Of a stretch of DNA of 6,595 nt, positions 1 to 4,991 are shown in pieces. The DNA lies in contig JBGQHV010000179.1 of assembly GCA_041498155.1 (NCBI GenBank), positions 1 to 6,595 of the forward strand. Reading direction: 5' to 3'. This stretch comes from DASTHG01 sp041498155 (lineage in GTDB: Bacteria > Gemmatimonadota > Gemmatimonadetes > Gemmatimonadales > GWC2-71-9). The notes beneath the pieces are model-generated. The model saw only the letters and a list, made by a program, of their open reading frames with translations. It did no database searches and was not told where the DNA came from. Numbering within the stretch: the stretch's first letter is position 1; each line of letters starts with the position of its first letter. The translations under genes were made by a program, and so were the position numbers.

Positions 1-61
1 GTGCCGGCGCGCGGCCATGGGCCCGACCAGGGGGCCGACGTCGTCCCGGGGGATCGTCATA

Positions 62-244
62 GCCGGGGAGCTAGGGGTTTCAGGTTGCCCGTTGGCGGCG
101 TCCTGTCGCTTTCCGTCCCGACCGTGCCGGCGACGTGCGTCAACGACGCAGCCGCGAGGCGCGCCTCAAATCAGCGGTCCCCGAGACCGGGCGTGAGCCC
201 GCCGTGCCCTGAACACGGCGGGCTCGCGTCGTTCTTGGCATGTC
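62..244 (+). promoter_or_regulatory. Structured leader element, copy 1 (unassigned RNA or attenuator)
   Basis: This stretch precedes the 672-aa secreted protein gene and recurs at 4602-4785 before the second adhesin gene. The 5' block 62-89 matches 4602-4629 at 25 of 28 positions, and the 3' block 174-225 matches 4714-4765 at 51 of 52. The roughly 84 bases between the blocks are unrelated in sequence but identical in length. Copy 1 can form several hairpins: TGCGTC/GACGCA (136-150), the palindrome 156-167, CGGTC/GACCG (175-189) and a 12-bp GC hairpin (195-225). Conserved ends around a length-conserved variable middle fit a structured cis-acting RNA with an attenuator-like hairpin. I do not recognise it as a named riboswitch class. 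A recent DNA duplication or a mobile repeat remains possible. Confidence 0.6.
191..229 (+). terminator. Strong GC hairpin in leader copy 1 (attenuator or terminator candidate)
   Basis: Left arm 195-206 and right arm 214-225 are perfectly complementary (12 bp) around the 7-nt loop CCCTGAA. The stem extends to 16 pairs if two G-U wobbles and two GC pairs (191-194 with 226-229) are counted. A short pyrimidine-rich segment with little U follows, so classic intrinsic termination is uncertain. Stem and loop are both identical in copy 2, so the loop sequence itself may matter. Confidence 0.55.
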
Positions 245-281
245 GCCAGCAGCAGCAAGTGGTCTATCAGGGAGGTGGCCT

Positions 282-407
282 ATGGCAGCGCGAGCAGATC
301 CGGCAGACCCGGTTCGAAATGTCGAGTGGACGCTCGACAGAAATTGGCAGTCAGCGCTATGGGAGCAACTCGTGATCGGTTGTACGGAAACGAAGGGGAA
401 CAATTGA
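282..407 (+). CDS. 41-aa upstream ORF translationally coupled to the secreted protein gene
   Basis: A small ORF starts at ATG 282, preceded by a perfect GGAGGT Shine-Dalgarno (271-276) with 5-nt spacing. It ends in TGA at 405-407, which shares its A with the ATG of the next gene (TGATG). The predicted peptide begins MAARADPADPVRN, has three tryptophans (residues 16, 22 and 27) in a central WTLDRNWQSALWEQ stretch, and ends KGNN. It has no signal peptide or membrane segment. I recognise no family. The overlap architecture indicates termination-reinitiation coupling, so the product may be a leader peptide whose translation gates the downstream gene. Third-position GC is weaker than in the large genes, so a non-functional chance ORF is possible. 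The strong SD and the exact overlap argue for real translation. Confidence 0.5.
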   Translation: MAARADPADPVRNVEWTLDRNWQSALWEQLVIGCTETKGNN

Positions 408-2425
408 TGAAGTCAACGAGATTCGGCGCACGACGGCGCTTCGCCGCCGTTCTCGCCGGGGTCACCCTGGTCGCATCGTTCGGCGTCATCGCCGTTCAGG
501 CGACGCCATCCAGCTTCGTCGAGCTCGACGGCAACGTCATCTCGAATGGAACCGGCACGTACGACTGGGCCAACAGCGGCGCCCTGACGACGACCGGCGG
601 GACCTATTCCCGGGCCGGGACAGGCGGCATCTTCAATGGCGGCCACTTCAACGGCAACACGACGCCGCCCACGGCACCGACGGAGACCGCCACTGCCGCG
701 GCCGATGCCTCGATCGCCGACGCCGAGTTCAAGGTCGATCCTCTCTCGGTCGACGTGACCGGCTGCGGGACCGGCGACCCGACGGCCTACACCGGCGCCG
801 GTAGCGAAACCAACGGCGACATCCTTTCGACCGACACGTTCGGCACTGCGAGCATCCCGAACAAAGACGACCTGTCGAACGTCTACGCGGTCGCCCATCT
901 CAGCGGCGCCGTGAACGAGGTCTTCTTCGGCGCCGAGCGGGTGATCAACAACGGCGACAGCCACATCGACTTCGAGTTCCTCCAGTCGAAGGTCTCGATC
1001 CCGAACGCCTGCTCGGGCTCGTTCACCGGTAACCGGACCCAGGGCGACTTCCTCCTGGCGGTCGACTTCACGACCGGCGGGACGCTTGGTGGCACGACGC
1101 TCTACAAGTGGCAGTGCGACACCGTCTTCGACCTCACCCACAACGGCAACGTCTGCAACCCGGTCAAGAAGAGCCAGGCCCACTACGAGTCGACTGGCAC
1201 GAGCGCCGTCGTCATCAAGGTCAACGACGCTTCGATCGGCACGATCGGCTGCGGCGGCTGGGTCTGCCGGAATCCTGACGGGACGCCGACGACGTCGATT
1301 GCCCAGAACGAGCTGATGGAAGGCGGGATCGATCTCGCCCAGCTCGGCTTCACCGGCTGCGTCAGCACGTTCCTGCCGCACACCCGCTCCTCGCAGTCCT
1401 TCACGGCGGTCCTCAAGGACTTCGAGATCATCCCGTTCGACACCTGCAAGAGCCCAACCGTCACCACGACGATCGTGCCGGCGGGTCCCCTCGCGATCGG
1501 CGCGACCGCTCACGACACAGCCACGATCCACGACGCCACCGCCAGTGCCGGCGGCACGATCAGCTACAACCTCTACAGCAACAACGACTGCACCGGGCTG
1601 CTGGCTGATCTGACCCCGACGGTCAACACCGTCGTCAACGGTGTCGCGCCGGACTCGAAGACGTTCACCTTCAACAACGCCGGGACGTTCTACTTCTACG
1701 CTGAGTACAGCGGCGATGCCAGGAACAAGGGCCCGGTCAACAGCGGCTGCGCCGCCGAGCCCCTCGTAATCAATCCGAACACCCCGGCGGTCAGCACGAC
1801 CATCGTGCCGGCTGGACCGGTCGCCCTCGGTACGGTCGCTCACGACACCGCGACGATCACCGGAGCGACGGCGACGGCCGGCGGCACGATCACGTACGCC
1901 CTGTACAGCAAGAACGACTGCACCGGGCTGCTGGCTGATCTCACCCCGACGGTCAACACCGTCGTCAACCACATCGCGCCCGACTCGAAGACGTTCACCT
2001 TCAACAACGCCGGGACGTTCTACTTCTACGCCGTCTACAGCGGCGATAACAACAACACCGGCCCGGTCAACAGCGGCTGCGCCGCTGAGCCGTACACGGT
2101 CAATCCGAACACCCCGGTACCCGACAGCATCCCGATCGTCCAGATCAAGGACACGCTCCACGTGACCGGCCTCACGGGCGATGCGACCGGCAACGTCCTG
2201 GTCGGTCTGTACACCAGCCCGACCTGCACGACGGGCCAGATCGGCTCGAACGACTCGTTCGCGGCGAGCACCAATGTCAACGGCACGCTGACGGCAGCGA
2301 CGAGCTTCGTCGTTGTGACCGCGGGCACCTACTACTACAAGATCAGCTACGTCGGCGATAACAACAACACGGGCTTCACCTCGTGTGCTGAGAACGTTGG
2401 CGTCACGATCACTTCATTGCCCTGA
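407..2425 (+). CDS. Secreted surface protein with N-terminal ectodomain and three Ig-like repeats
   Basis: The product is a 672-aa exported protein, probably an adhesin or matrix component. The start at ATG 407 was chosen because AGGGGA (394-399) is a good Shine-Dalgarno and a signal peptide follows at once: MKST, arginines at 5 and 9-11, a hydrophobic core 12-30, likely cleavage after A32 (AVQA|TPSS). The upstream in-frame GTG at 275 would bury that signal. Residues 33-348 form an ectodomain with VELDGN near 38-43, EVFFGAERVINNGDSH at 171-186, a Cys-rich middle, and TRSSQSFTAVLKDF at 326-339. From memory this resembles a recurring N-terminal domain of actinobacterial and Chloroflexota secreted proteins. 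Residues 349-458 and 459-568 are near-identical Ig-like repeats of 110 residues, each with a conserved Cys pair (NDCTG and NSGC). Residues 569-672 are a diverged third repeat (SPTC and TSC). There is no LPXTG motif, C-terminal membrane segment or visible anchor. The function is inferred from architecture only. Confidence 0.9.
   Translation: MKSTRFGARRRFAAVLAGVTLVASFGVIAVQATPSSFVELDGNVISNGTGTYDWANSGALTTTGGTYSRAGTGGIFNGGHFNGNTTPPTAPTETATAAADASIADAEFKVDPLSVDVTGCGTGDPTAYTGAGSETNGDILSTDTFGTASIPNKDDLSNVYAVAHLSGAVNEVFFGAERVINNGDSHIDFEFLQSKVSIPNACSGSFTGNRTQGDFLLAVDFTTGGTLGGTTLYKWQCDTVFDLTHNGNVCNPVKKSQAHYESTGTSAVVIKVNDASIGTIGCGGWVCRNPDGTPTTSIAQNELMEGGIDLAQLGFTGCVSTFLPHTRSSQSFTAVLKDFEIIPFDTCKSPTVTTTIVPAGPLAIGATAHDTATIHDATASAGGTISYNLYSNNDCTGLLADLTPTVNTVVNGVAPDSKTFTFNNAGTFYFYAEYSGDARNKGPVNSGCAAEPLVINPNTPAVSTTIVPAGPVALGTVAHDTATITGATATAGGTITYALYSKNDCTGLLADLTPTVNTVVNHIAPDSKTFTFNNAGTFYFYAVYSGDNNNTGPVNSGCAAEPYTVNPNTPVPDSIPIVQIKDTLHVTGLTGDATGNVLVGLYTSPTCTTGQIGSNDSFAASTNVNGTLTAATSFVVVTAGTYYYKISYVGDNNNTGFTSCAENVGVTITSLP
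1451..2110 (+). repeat. Two tandem 330-bp repeats encoding Ig-like domains
   Basis: Units 1451-1780 and 1781-2110 lie in register at an offset of 330 bp (110 codons). The block 1652-1701 is identical to 1982-2031 over 50 bases, and 1591-1650 differs from 1921-1980 at only a few positions. The first third of each unit is more diverged. Both units keep the TTIVPAGP, DCTGLLADLTPTVNT, SKTFTFNNAGTFYFY and NSGCAAEP blocks. The pattern indicates a fairly recent domain duplication or gene conversion. The third unit (2111-2422) keeps only the fold-level pattern. Confidence 0.92.
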
Positions 2426-2437
2426 CCCACTGAAGTA

Positions 2438-2499
2438 GCGGGCGGACCTCCCGCCCGCGACATGAAGAGGCCGGCCCCCCCGATCGGGAGGCCGGCCTC
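2438..2499. terminator. Double-hairpin bidirectional terminator between convergent genes
   Basis: Two GC hairpins lie between the stops of the plus-strand gene (2425) and the minus-strand gene (2519). Hairpin 1 pairs 2438-2445 with 2451-2458 (8 bp, loop ACCTC). Hairpin 2 pairs 2467-2476 with 2490-2499 (10 bp), with an inner CCC/GGG extension at 2479-2488. U-tracts are poor on both sides, as is common in high-GC genomes. The position between convergent stops supports shared termination. Confidence 0.75.
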
Positions 2500-2518
2500 G
2501 ACGTTTAGACGAGTGAGC

Positions 2519-2908
2519 TCAGCTGACTGCGAATGTGCAGCTCGCGACCGTGCTGAACCCATGATGGCGGCTCTTCTGGAATGTCACGCTGCTGGTCCCG
2601 GCGGCGTACGAATGCCAAGTGACGGTGGTGGTCCCTGCGGCGTCCGCCTGGAGGTTCCAGCTGGTCGTCCCCATCGAGTCGTGGATGAGCACGTTGACAA
2701 TCGCGTAGGCGCCGAGAGCGGTTCCCACGAGGGTGTAGTCCGCTCCAACAGCAACCGGGCTGGGCGTCGCAGAGCACGACCCAGTGGCGGTAGTCGTGTT
2801 GCCGCCCTTGGCCGCGAACGCGGAACCGGCGATCAGTCCGACCACGAGTAGGGCGATCAGGGCGGCCTCGAGGGCCGCACCCGCTGTGTGCTTGAAGATC
2901 CTGTTCAC
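2519..2908 (-). CDS. Small exported pilin-like or Ig-like protein under c-di-GMP riboswitch control
   Basis: The product is a 129-aa protein of no recognised named family. GTG 2908 was preferred over the upstream in-frame GTG at 2953 because GGAGGT (2924-2919, minus strand) precedes it by 10 nt and the upstream codons overlap riboswitch expression-platform sequence. The N-terminus reads MNRIFKHTAGAALEAAL and is followed by a hydrophobic segment to about residue 31. Signal peptidase could cleave after A32 (SAFA|AKGG). The glutamate inside the hydrophobic run also resembles Flp/TadE-type prepilins. The mature part (about 97 aa) is Thr/Ser/Val-rich, predicted all-beta, with Cys45 and Cys124 positioned to link first and last strands. 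It contains HDSMGTTSWNLQ and TVTWHSYAAG motifs. It lies convergent to the large secreted protein gene. Its role is probably an extracellular structural or adhesion component; that is inference. Confidence 0.8.
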   Translation of the reverse strand: MNRIFKHTAGAALEAALIALLVVGLIAGSAFAAKGGNTTTATGSCSATPSPVAVGADYTLVGTALGAYAIVNVLIHDSMGTTSWNLQADAAGTTTVTWHSYAAGTSSVTFQKSRHHGFSTVASCTFAVS

Positions 2909-2916
2909 GATGACAT

Positions 2917-2942
2917 CCACCTCCGTGGCCAGCCGGGAGCGG
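2917..2942 (-). promoter_or_regulatory. Shine-Dalgarno / anti-Shine-Dalgarno hairpin (riboswitch expression platform)
   Basis: On the minus strand CCGCTCC (2942-2936) can pair with GGAGGTGG (2924-2917), the ribosome binding site of the GTG start at 2908. The pairing gives seven pairs, one a G-U, with a single bulge and an 11-nt loop. It sits directly after the c-di-GMP aptamer, where a translational switch would be expected. A competing short CCAC/GTGG pairing is also possible. The direction of the switch cannot be read from sequence. Confidence 0.45.
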
Positions 2943-2955
2943 TCTTCCGGCACTT

Positions 2956-3029
2956 CGGCAGCCCGGCTGACTGGTAGGTTCCAGTCCCGTGGCTTTGCGT
3001 CCCCGGCTCACACCGGGTTTGCCTTTGTC
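2956..3029 (-). ncRNA. Cyclic di-GMP-I (GEMM) riboswitch aptamer
   Basis: Read on the minus strand, this stretch carries the class I c-di-GMP riboswitch signature in order. These are AAAGGCAAACC, a 6-bp stem capped by a GTGA (GNRA) tetraloop, the invariant GGGACGCAAAGCC, a GACTGG/CCAGTC arm with its AACCTA loop, and the closing AGCCGGGCTGCCGA. By alignment to the Vc2 aptamer, the position equivalent to G20 is G, which favours c-di-GMP over cGAMP. It lies about 48 nt upstream of the GTG start of the minus-strand gene ending at 2519, so it should couple that small exported protein to cellular c-di-GMP. Confidence 0.93.
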
Positions 3030-3335
3030 GGTGTCGGGCGCGCTCAACGGGCTGCCCGACGGCGGCGTGGGCGTAAGCCTCGAAGGATGGGGATCGCGCC
3101 CTAGCTGCTGGGGGACAACCTAGGGCAATTCGTGGCGCCCCATCAATGGCGTCATGGTACCAGCGCTCGTCCAATCAGTCCTCCGCCGTCTGGACTAGAC
3201 CTCCCCGCAAGGTGACAGACTGCCGGAAGACGGCCATGCCCGGTGCCTGCCGGCACCTCTTCGTCGGGGGGCCAACGCACCGCAGACGCAGATCCTCGGC
3301 GGAGGATGTCACCGCGAGCGCCGCTGCTCTGACGG
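3030..3335. other. Intergenic region upstream of the riboswitch
   Basis: No convincing gene is present between the riboswitch aptamer and the stop of the minus-strand gene at 3336. The stretch must hold the promoter of the riboswitch transcript. Two short perfect hairpins are visible near the upstream gene's end: GGTGCC/GGCACC (3242-3257) and ATCCTC/GAGGAT (3292-3307). Either could terminate that gene's transcript. Neither has a convincing U-tract. Confidence 0.5.
3117..3146 (-). promoter_or_regulatory. Candidate promoter for the riboswitch transcript
   Basis: On the minus strand TTGATG (3146-3141) and TAGGTT (3122-3117) are separated by 18 nt. They resemble -35 and -10 elements of the housekeeping sigma factor (T1, A2 and T6 of the -10 match). 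Transcription would start about 80 nt before the c-di-GMP aptamer. The match is modest and such pairs occur by chance. Confidence 0.3.
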
Positions 3336-3779
3336 TCAGTCCGAGACGCTGAAGCTCGCGACCCCTTCGGTCCGCCAGCGGCCGTTGGCGGCGAAGTAGC
3401 CGACCTCGGCGCTGCACGCCGCCGGCCCGCTCGCCCCGTCCGAGCTGGAGCCGAGCGTCAGAGTCACCCGGCCCTTGGTGTCGAGGGGAGCCCAAAGGCT
3501 GAGCACGCCGTCGCCGGCCCGAGTGCAGGCGACATGGACCCAGGATCCGGCCTCGACGTTGGTCGTCGCCACAGTGGCGGGCGCCCCGAAGCCTGTGTTA
3601 CGGATCGTGACGGAGACGGGCTGCAAGCCAGCCTGGGCGGAACCGGCGATGCCGCCCGACTGGCTCGCGCCGGCGGCAGTCATCGCGGCGATCCAGACGA
3701 GCATGGCGACAAGCAGCGCCTCGAGCGCGACAAGGCTTACGTGCCGGAATGTCGCGGCTCCCGCAGCACCCGCCCGCAT
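3336..3779 (-). CDS. Small exported pilin-like or beta-sandwich protein
   Basis: The product is a 147-aa protein of no recognised family. ATG 3779 was chosen because AGGGAGG (3790-3784, minus strand) lies 4 nt upstream and a hydrophobic N-terminus follows. The longer in-frame extension is Arg/Pro-rich and unlike coding sequence. Residues 14-36 form a membrane or signal segment, HVSLVALEALLVAMLVW, with a Glu at residue 20. A Gly/Ala/Ser linker reaches residue 51, then a beta-rich domain of about 96 aa has Cys85 and Cys122 and ends FSVSD. The layout parallels the neighbouring 129-aa protein (ALEA in the hydrophobic segment, about 95-residue beta domain, FxVS end), so the two may be distant paralogues. 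No riboswitch signature is visible before this gene. It may be a pseudopilin or a small surface protein. Confidence 0.72.
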   Translation of the reverse strand: MRAGAAGAATFRHVSLVALEALLVAMLVWIAAMTAAGASQSGGIAGSAQAGLQPVSVTIRNTGFGAPATVATTNVEAGSWVHVACTRAGDGVLSLWAPLDTKGRVTLTLGSSSDGASGPAACSAEVGYFAANGRWRTEGVASFSVSD

Positions 3780-4600
3780 TGCGCCTCCCTGCTCACCACG
3801 CGGCCCGCACTCTTGGGCTCGCCATCGGATCGTCAGGCGCGGTCGAGCGCGCCGGTATGGGCGGTTCGTCCGGTGCCTCCCACCAGAGGTCCATGGCGGA
3901 CCGCACCGGACCGGCTGTGACCGTTCTGCTCCGGTCGGGCCCGGTGCCGGGCGACACCGCAATGCGATTCAGCCCAGGGCGCTCCCGGGCGTCGTCGCGT
4001 GGACACCAACATGGCCGAGCCCCCGATCGGCAAGCGCCGTGCGCAGCTGGTCCGGGGTGCTCGCGAGGACCGGGAACGTGCCGTAGCGCATCGGGGCGAC
4101 GTCGCTGACGCCGAGGAATTCGACGGCCATCGCGGCCGCGCTCGCCACCGAGTTGAGACCTTCCGCGCCCCTTCGCTCGCCGACCAGCGCGATCCGTACT
4201 GTAGCCCGACGCGACGTTGGCAGAGGGCGGCAGAGGGAGGACGCGTCGTGTCGACTGCGGCCCTCGTCGCGCCCGGCGTTGCGGCAACCGGCGAGCTCCG
4301 CGGACAGTGCCTGGTCGGCCCTCATTCGCGGCCTCATCGAACGCGGCCTGGCCGCCTCTGGCTCGTCATCAGCAGGGACCAAGGGCCTGATGAGAGCGGT
4401 CCGCGAGCCACTCCATTGTTTTCCCGGCGCGCGATGCCACTTGACGTAGTACCAAAGGACTAGGACACTTCAGGTCTTGGTCGCGCCGGTCGGGGGGCCA
4501 CGAGCGCACCAGTGTCGATGCCTTCGGAGAGGGCCGTGCTGCTCGGTCGGCGCGGCCGCAATCCGAAGTCGGGTGATGCCGATCCGGGAATATCAGACTT
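3780..4600. other. Long stretch without a convincing intact gene
   Basis: Open frames here are mostly Arg/Pro/Gly-rich with no ribosome binding site, typical of overlapping high-GC frames. The exception is the minus-strand segment 3969-4205, listed separately. The stretch must hold the promoter of the minus-strand gene starting at 3779 and probably that of the plus-strand leader at 4602. A TTGACG at 4441-4446 is visible without a convincing -10. Confidence 0.5.
3969..4205 (-). pseudogene. Possible gene remnant or start-less coding stretch
   Basis: On the minus strand about 78 codons read like a real protein. They start VRIALVGERRGAEGLNSVAS, continue through AVEFLGVSDVAPMRYGTF and end DRGLGHVGVHATTPGSALG before TGA. 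Third positions are strongly G/C and the composition is globular (Ala, Val, Leu, Gly), unlike the Arg/Pro-rich overlapping frames. Upstream in the same frame only ATGs at 4337 and 4325 and a TTG at 4382 are available. None has a good ribosome binding site, and the intervening residues look non-coding. It may be the C-terminal remnant of a decayed gene, a frameshifted gene, or a small gene starting at 4337. I do not recognise the family. Confidence 0.35.
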
Positions 4601-4601
4601 T

Positions 4602-4785
4602 GCCGGGGGGCAAGGGGTTGCAGGTTGCCGTTCGAGAGCGCGTCGCTCGAATCCGGCGCTCGACTCTCTTCGACCTCGGTGCCCCGCGATTTCGCCAGGC
4701 ACCATCCGAATTTGCGGTCCCCGAGACCGTGCGTGAGCCCGCCGTGCCCTGAACACGGCGGGCTCTCGTCTCTTCTTGGCGTGTC
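4602..4785 (+). promoter_or_regulatory. Structured leader element, copy 2
   Basis: This is the second copy of the element at 62-244. The 5' block 4602-4629 and the 3' block 4714-4765 are conserved at an exact offset of 4540. The tail TTCTTGGCGTGTC (4773-4785) matches 232-244 after a one-base indel. The variable middle folds differently from copy 1: GGTGCC (4678-4683) pairs with GGCACC (4698-4703) around a small GCGA/TCGC stem. The CGGTC/GACCG hairpin (4715-4729) and the 12-bp GC hairpin follow unchanged. It precedes a short upstream ORF and the second large secreted protein gene. Confidence 0.6.
4731..4769 (+). terminator. Strong GC hairpin in leader copy 2 (attenuator or terminator candidate)
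   Basis: Arms 4735-4746 and 4754-4765 pair perfectly over 12 bp around the loop CCCTGAA, identical to copy 1. The outer extension has one T-T mismatch in place of the wobble in copy 1. It is followed by TCGTCTCTTCTTGG, slightly more U-rich than copy 1. Confidence 0.55.
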
Positions 4786-4817
4786 ACGACCGGCTCAGCG
4801 CTCCGGGGAGGACGCAA

Positions 4818-4859
4818 ATGCGAGTCCGCAGGCCGGATCCGACTACGTCGGTCTTGTAG
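4818..4859 (+). CDS. 13-aa upstream ORF after leader copy 2
   Basis: ATG 4818 is preceded by GGAGG (4807-4811) with 6-nt spacing, and the frame stops at TAG 4857-4859. The predicted peptide is MRVRRPDPTTSVL. It starts 53 nt after the conserved hairpin, almost the same distance as the 41-aa upstream ORF in copy 1 (57 nt). It is not coupled to the large gene, which starts 132 nt after its stop codon. An ORF of this size with a good SD can arise by chance; the parallel placement is the main argument. Confidence 0.35.
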   Translation: MRVRRPDPTTSVL

Positions 4860-4991
4860 TCGGCTTCATCTCAATGCCGGAGGGCAGGTGAATTGAAGGG
4901 ACGTCCTACACGACGCGCCCAACGGACAAGACCCAGACAAGAGTGACGGTCAGCAGGATCTCGATGGCGGGAAAGCGGCGTGGAGGAAACG
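4860..4991 (+). other. 5' leader of the second adhesin gene
   Basis: This is untranslated sequence between the short upstream ORF and the large gene. A further 13-codon frame starts at ATG 4964 with a weak AGGA and ends inside the large gene (TGA 5003-5005). GGAGG (4982-4986), 5 nt before ATG 4992, is the ribosome binding site that fixes the start. No recognised riboswitch signature was found. Confidence 0.5.

Noticed and set aside
62..244. Leader copies as c-di-GMP-I, c-di-AMP (ydaO) or yybP-ykoY riboswitches
   Set aside because: The GCAAACC and GGACGCAAAGCC signatures of the c-di-GMP aptamer seen at 2956-3029 are absent, and I could not place the conserved cores of the other classes.
275..406. 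GTG 275 as the start of the 672-aa protein, extending it by 44 residues
   Set aside because: The SD at 271-276 overlaps this GTG and so cannot serve it. The extension would place the signal peptide internally, and ATG 407 has its own SD.
413..2161. A 582-codon minus-strand open frame opposite the secreted protein gene
   Set aside because: Its product is extremely rich in Arg, Asp, Val and Gly with repetitive DRR/GV patterns typical of the antisense of a high-GC gene. The plus-strand frame has a signal peptide, conserved Cys pairs and repeats.
2505..3047. Minus-strand 180-codon frame overlapping the small exported protein gene and the riboswitch
   Set aside because: It runs through the c-di-GMP aptamer and is Arg/Gly/Pro-rich. 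The frame ending at 2519 has the signal segment and SD.
3999..4463. A 154-codon plus-strand frame and overlapping frames in 3780-4460
   Set aside because: They have no ribosome binding sites, Arg/Pro-rich composition and no domain-like patterns. They mostly shadow the more protein-like minus-strand segment or non-coding DNA.
4441..4469. TTGACG at 4441 as the -35 of a promoter for leader copy 2
   Set aside because: The best -10 at 17-nt spacing is GACACT, a poor match, and TAGGAC is only 14 nt away. The evidence is not enough to list it as a promoter.
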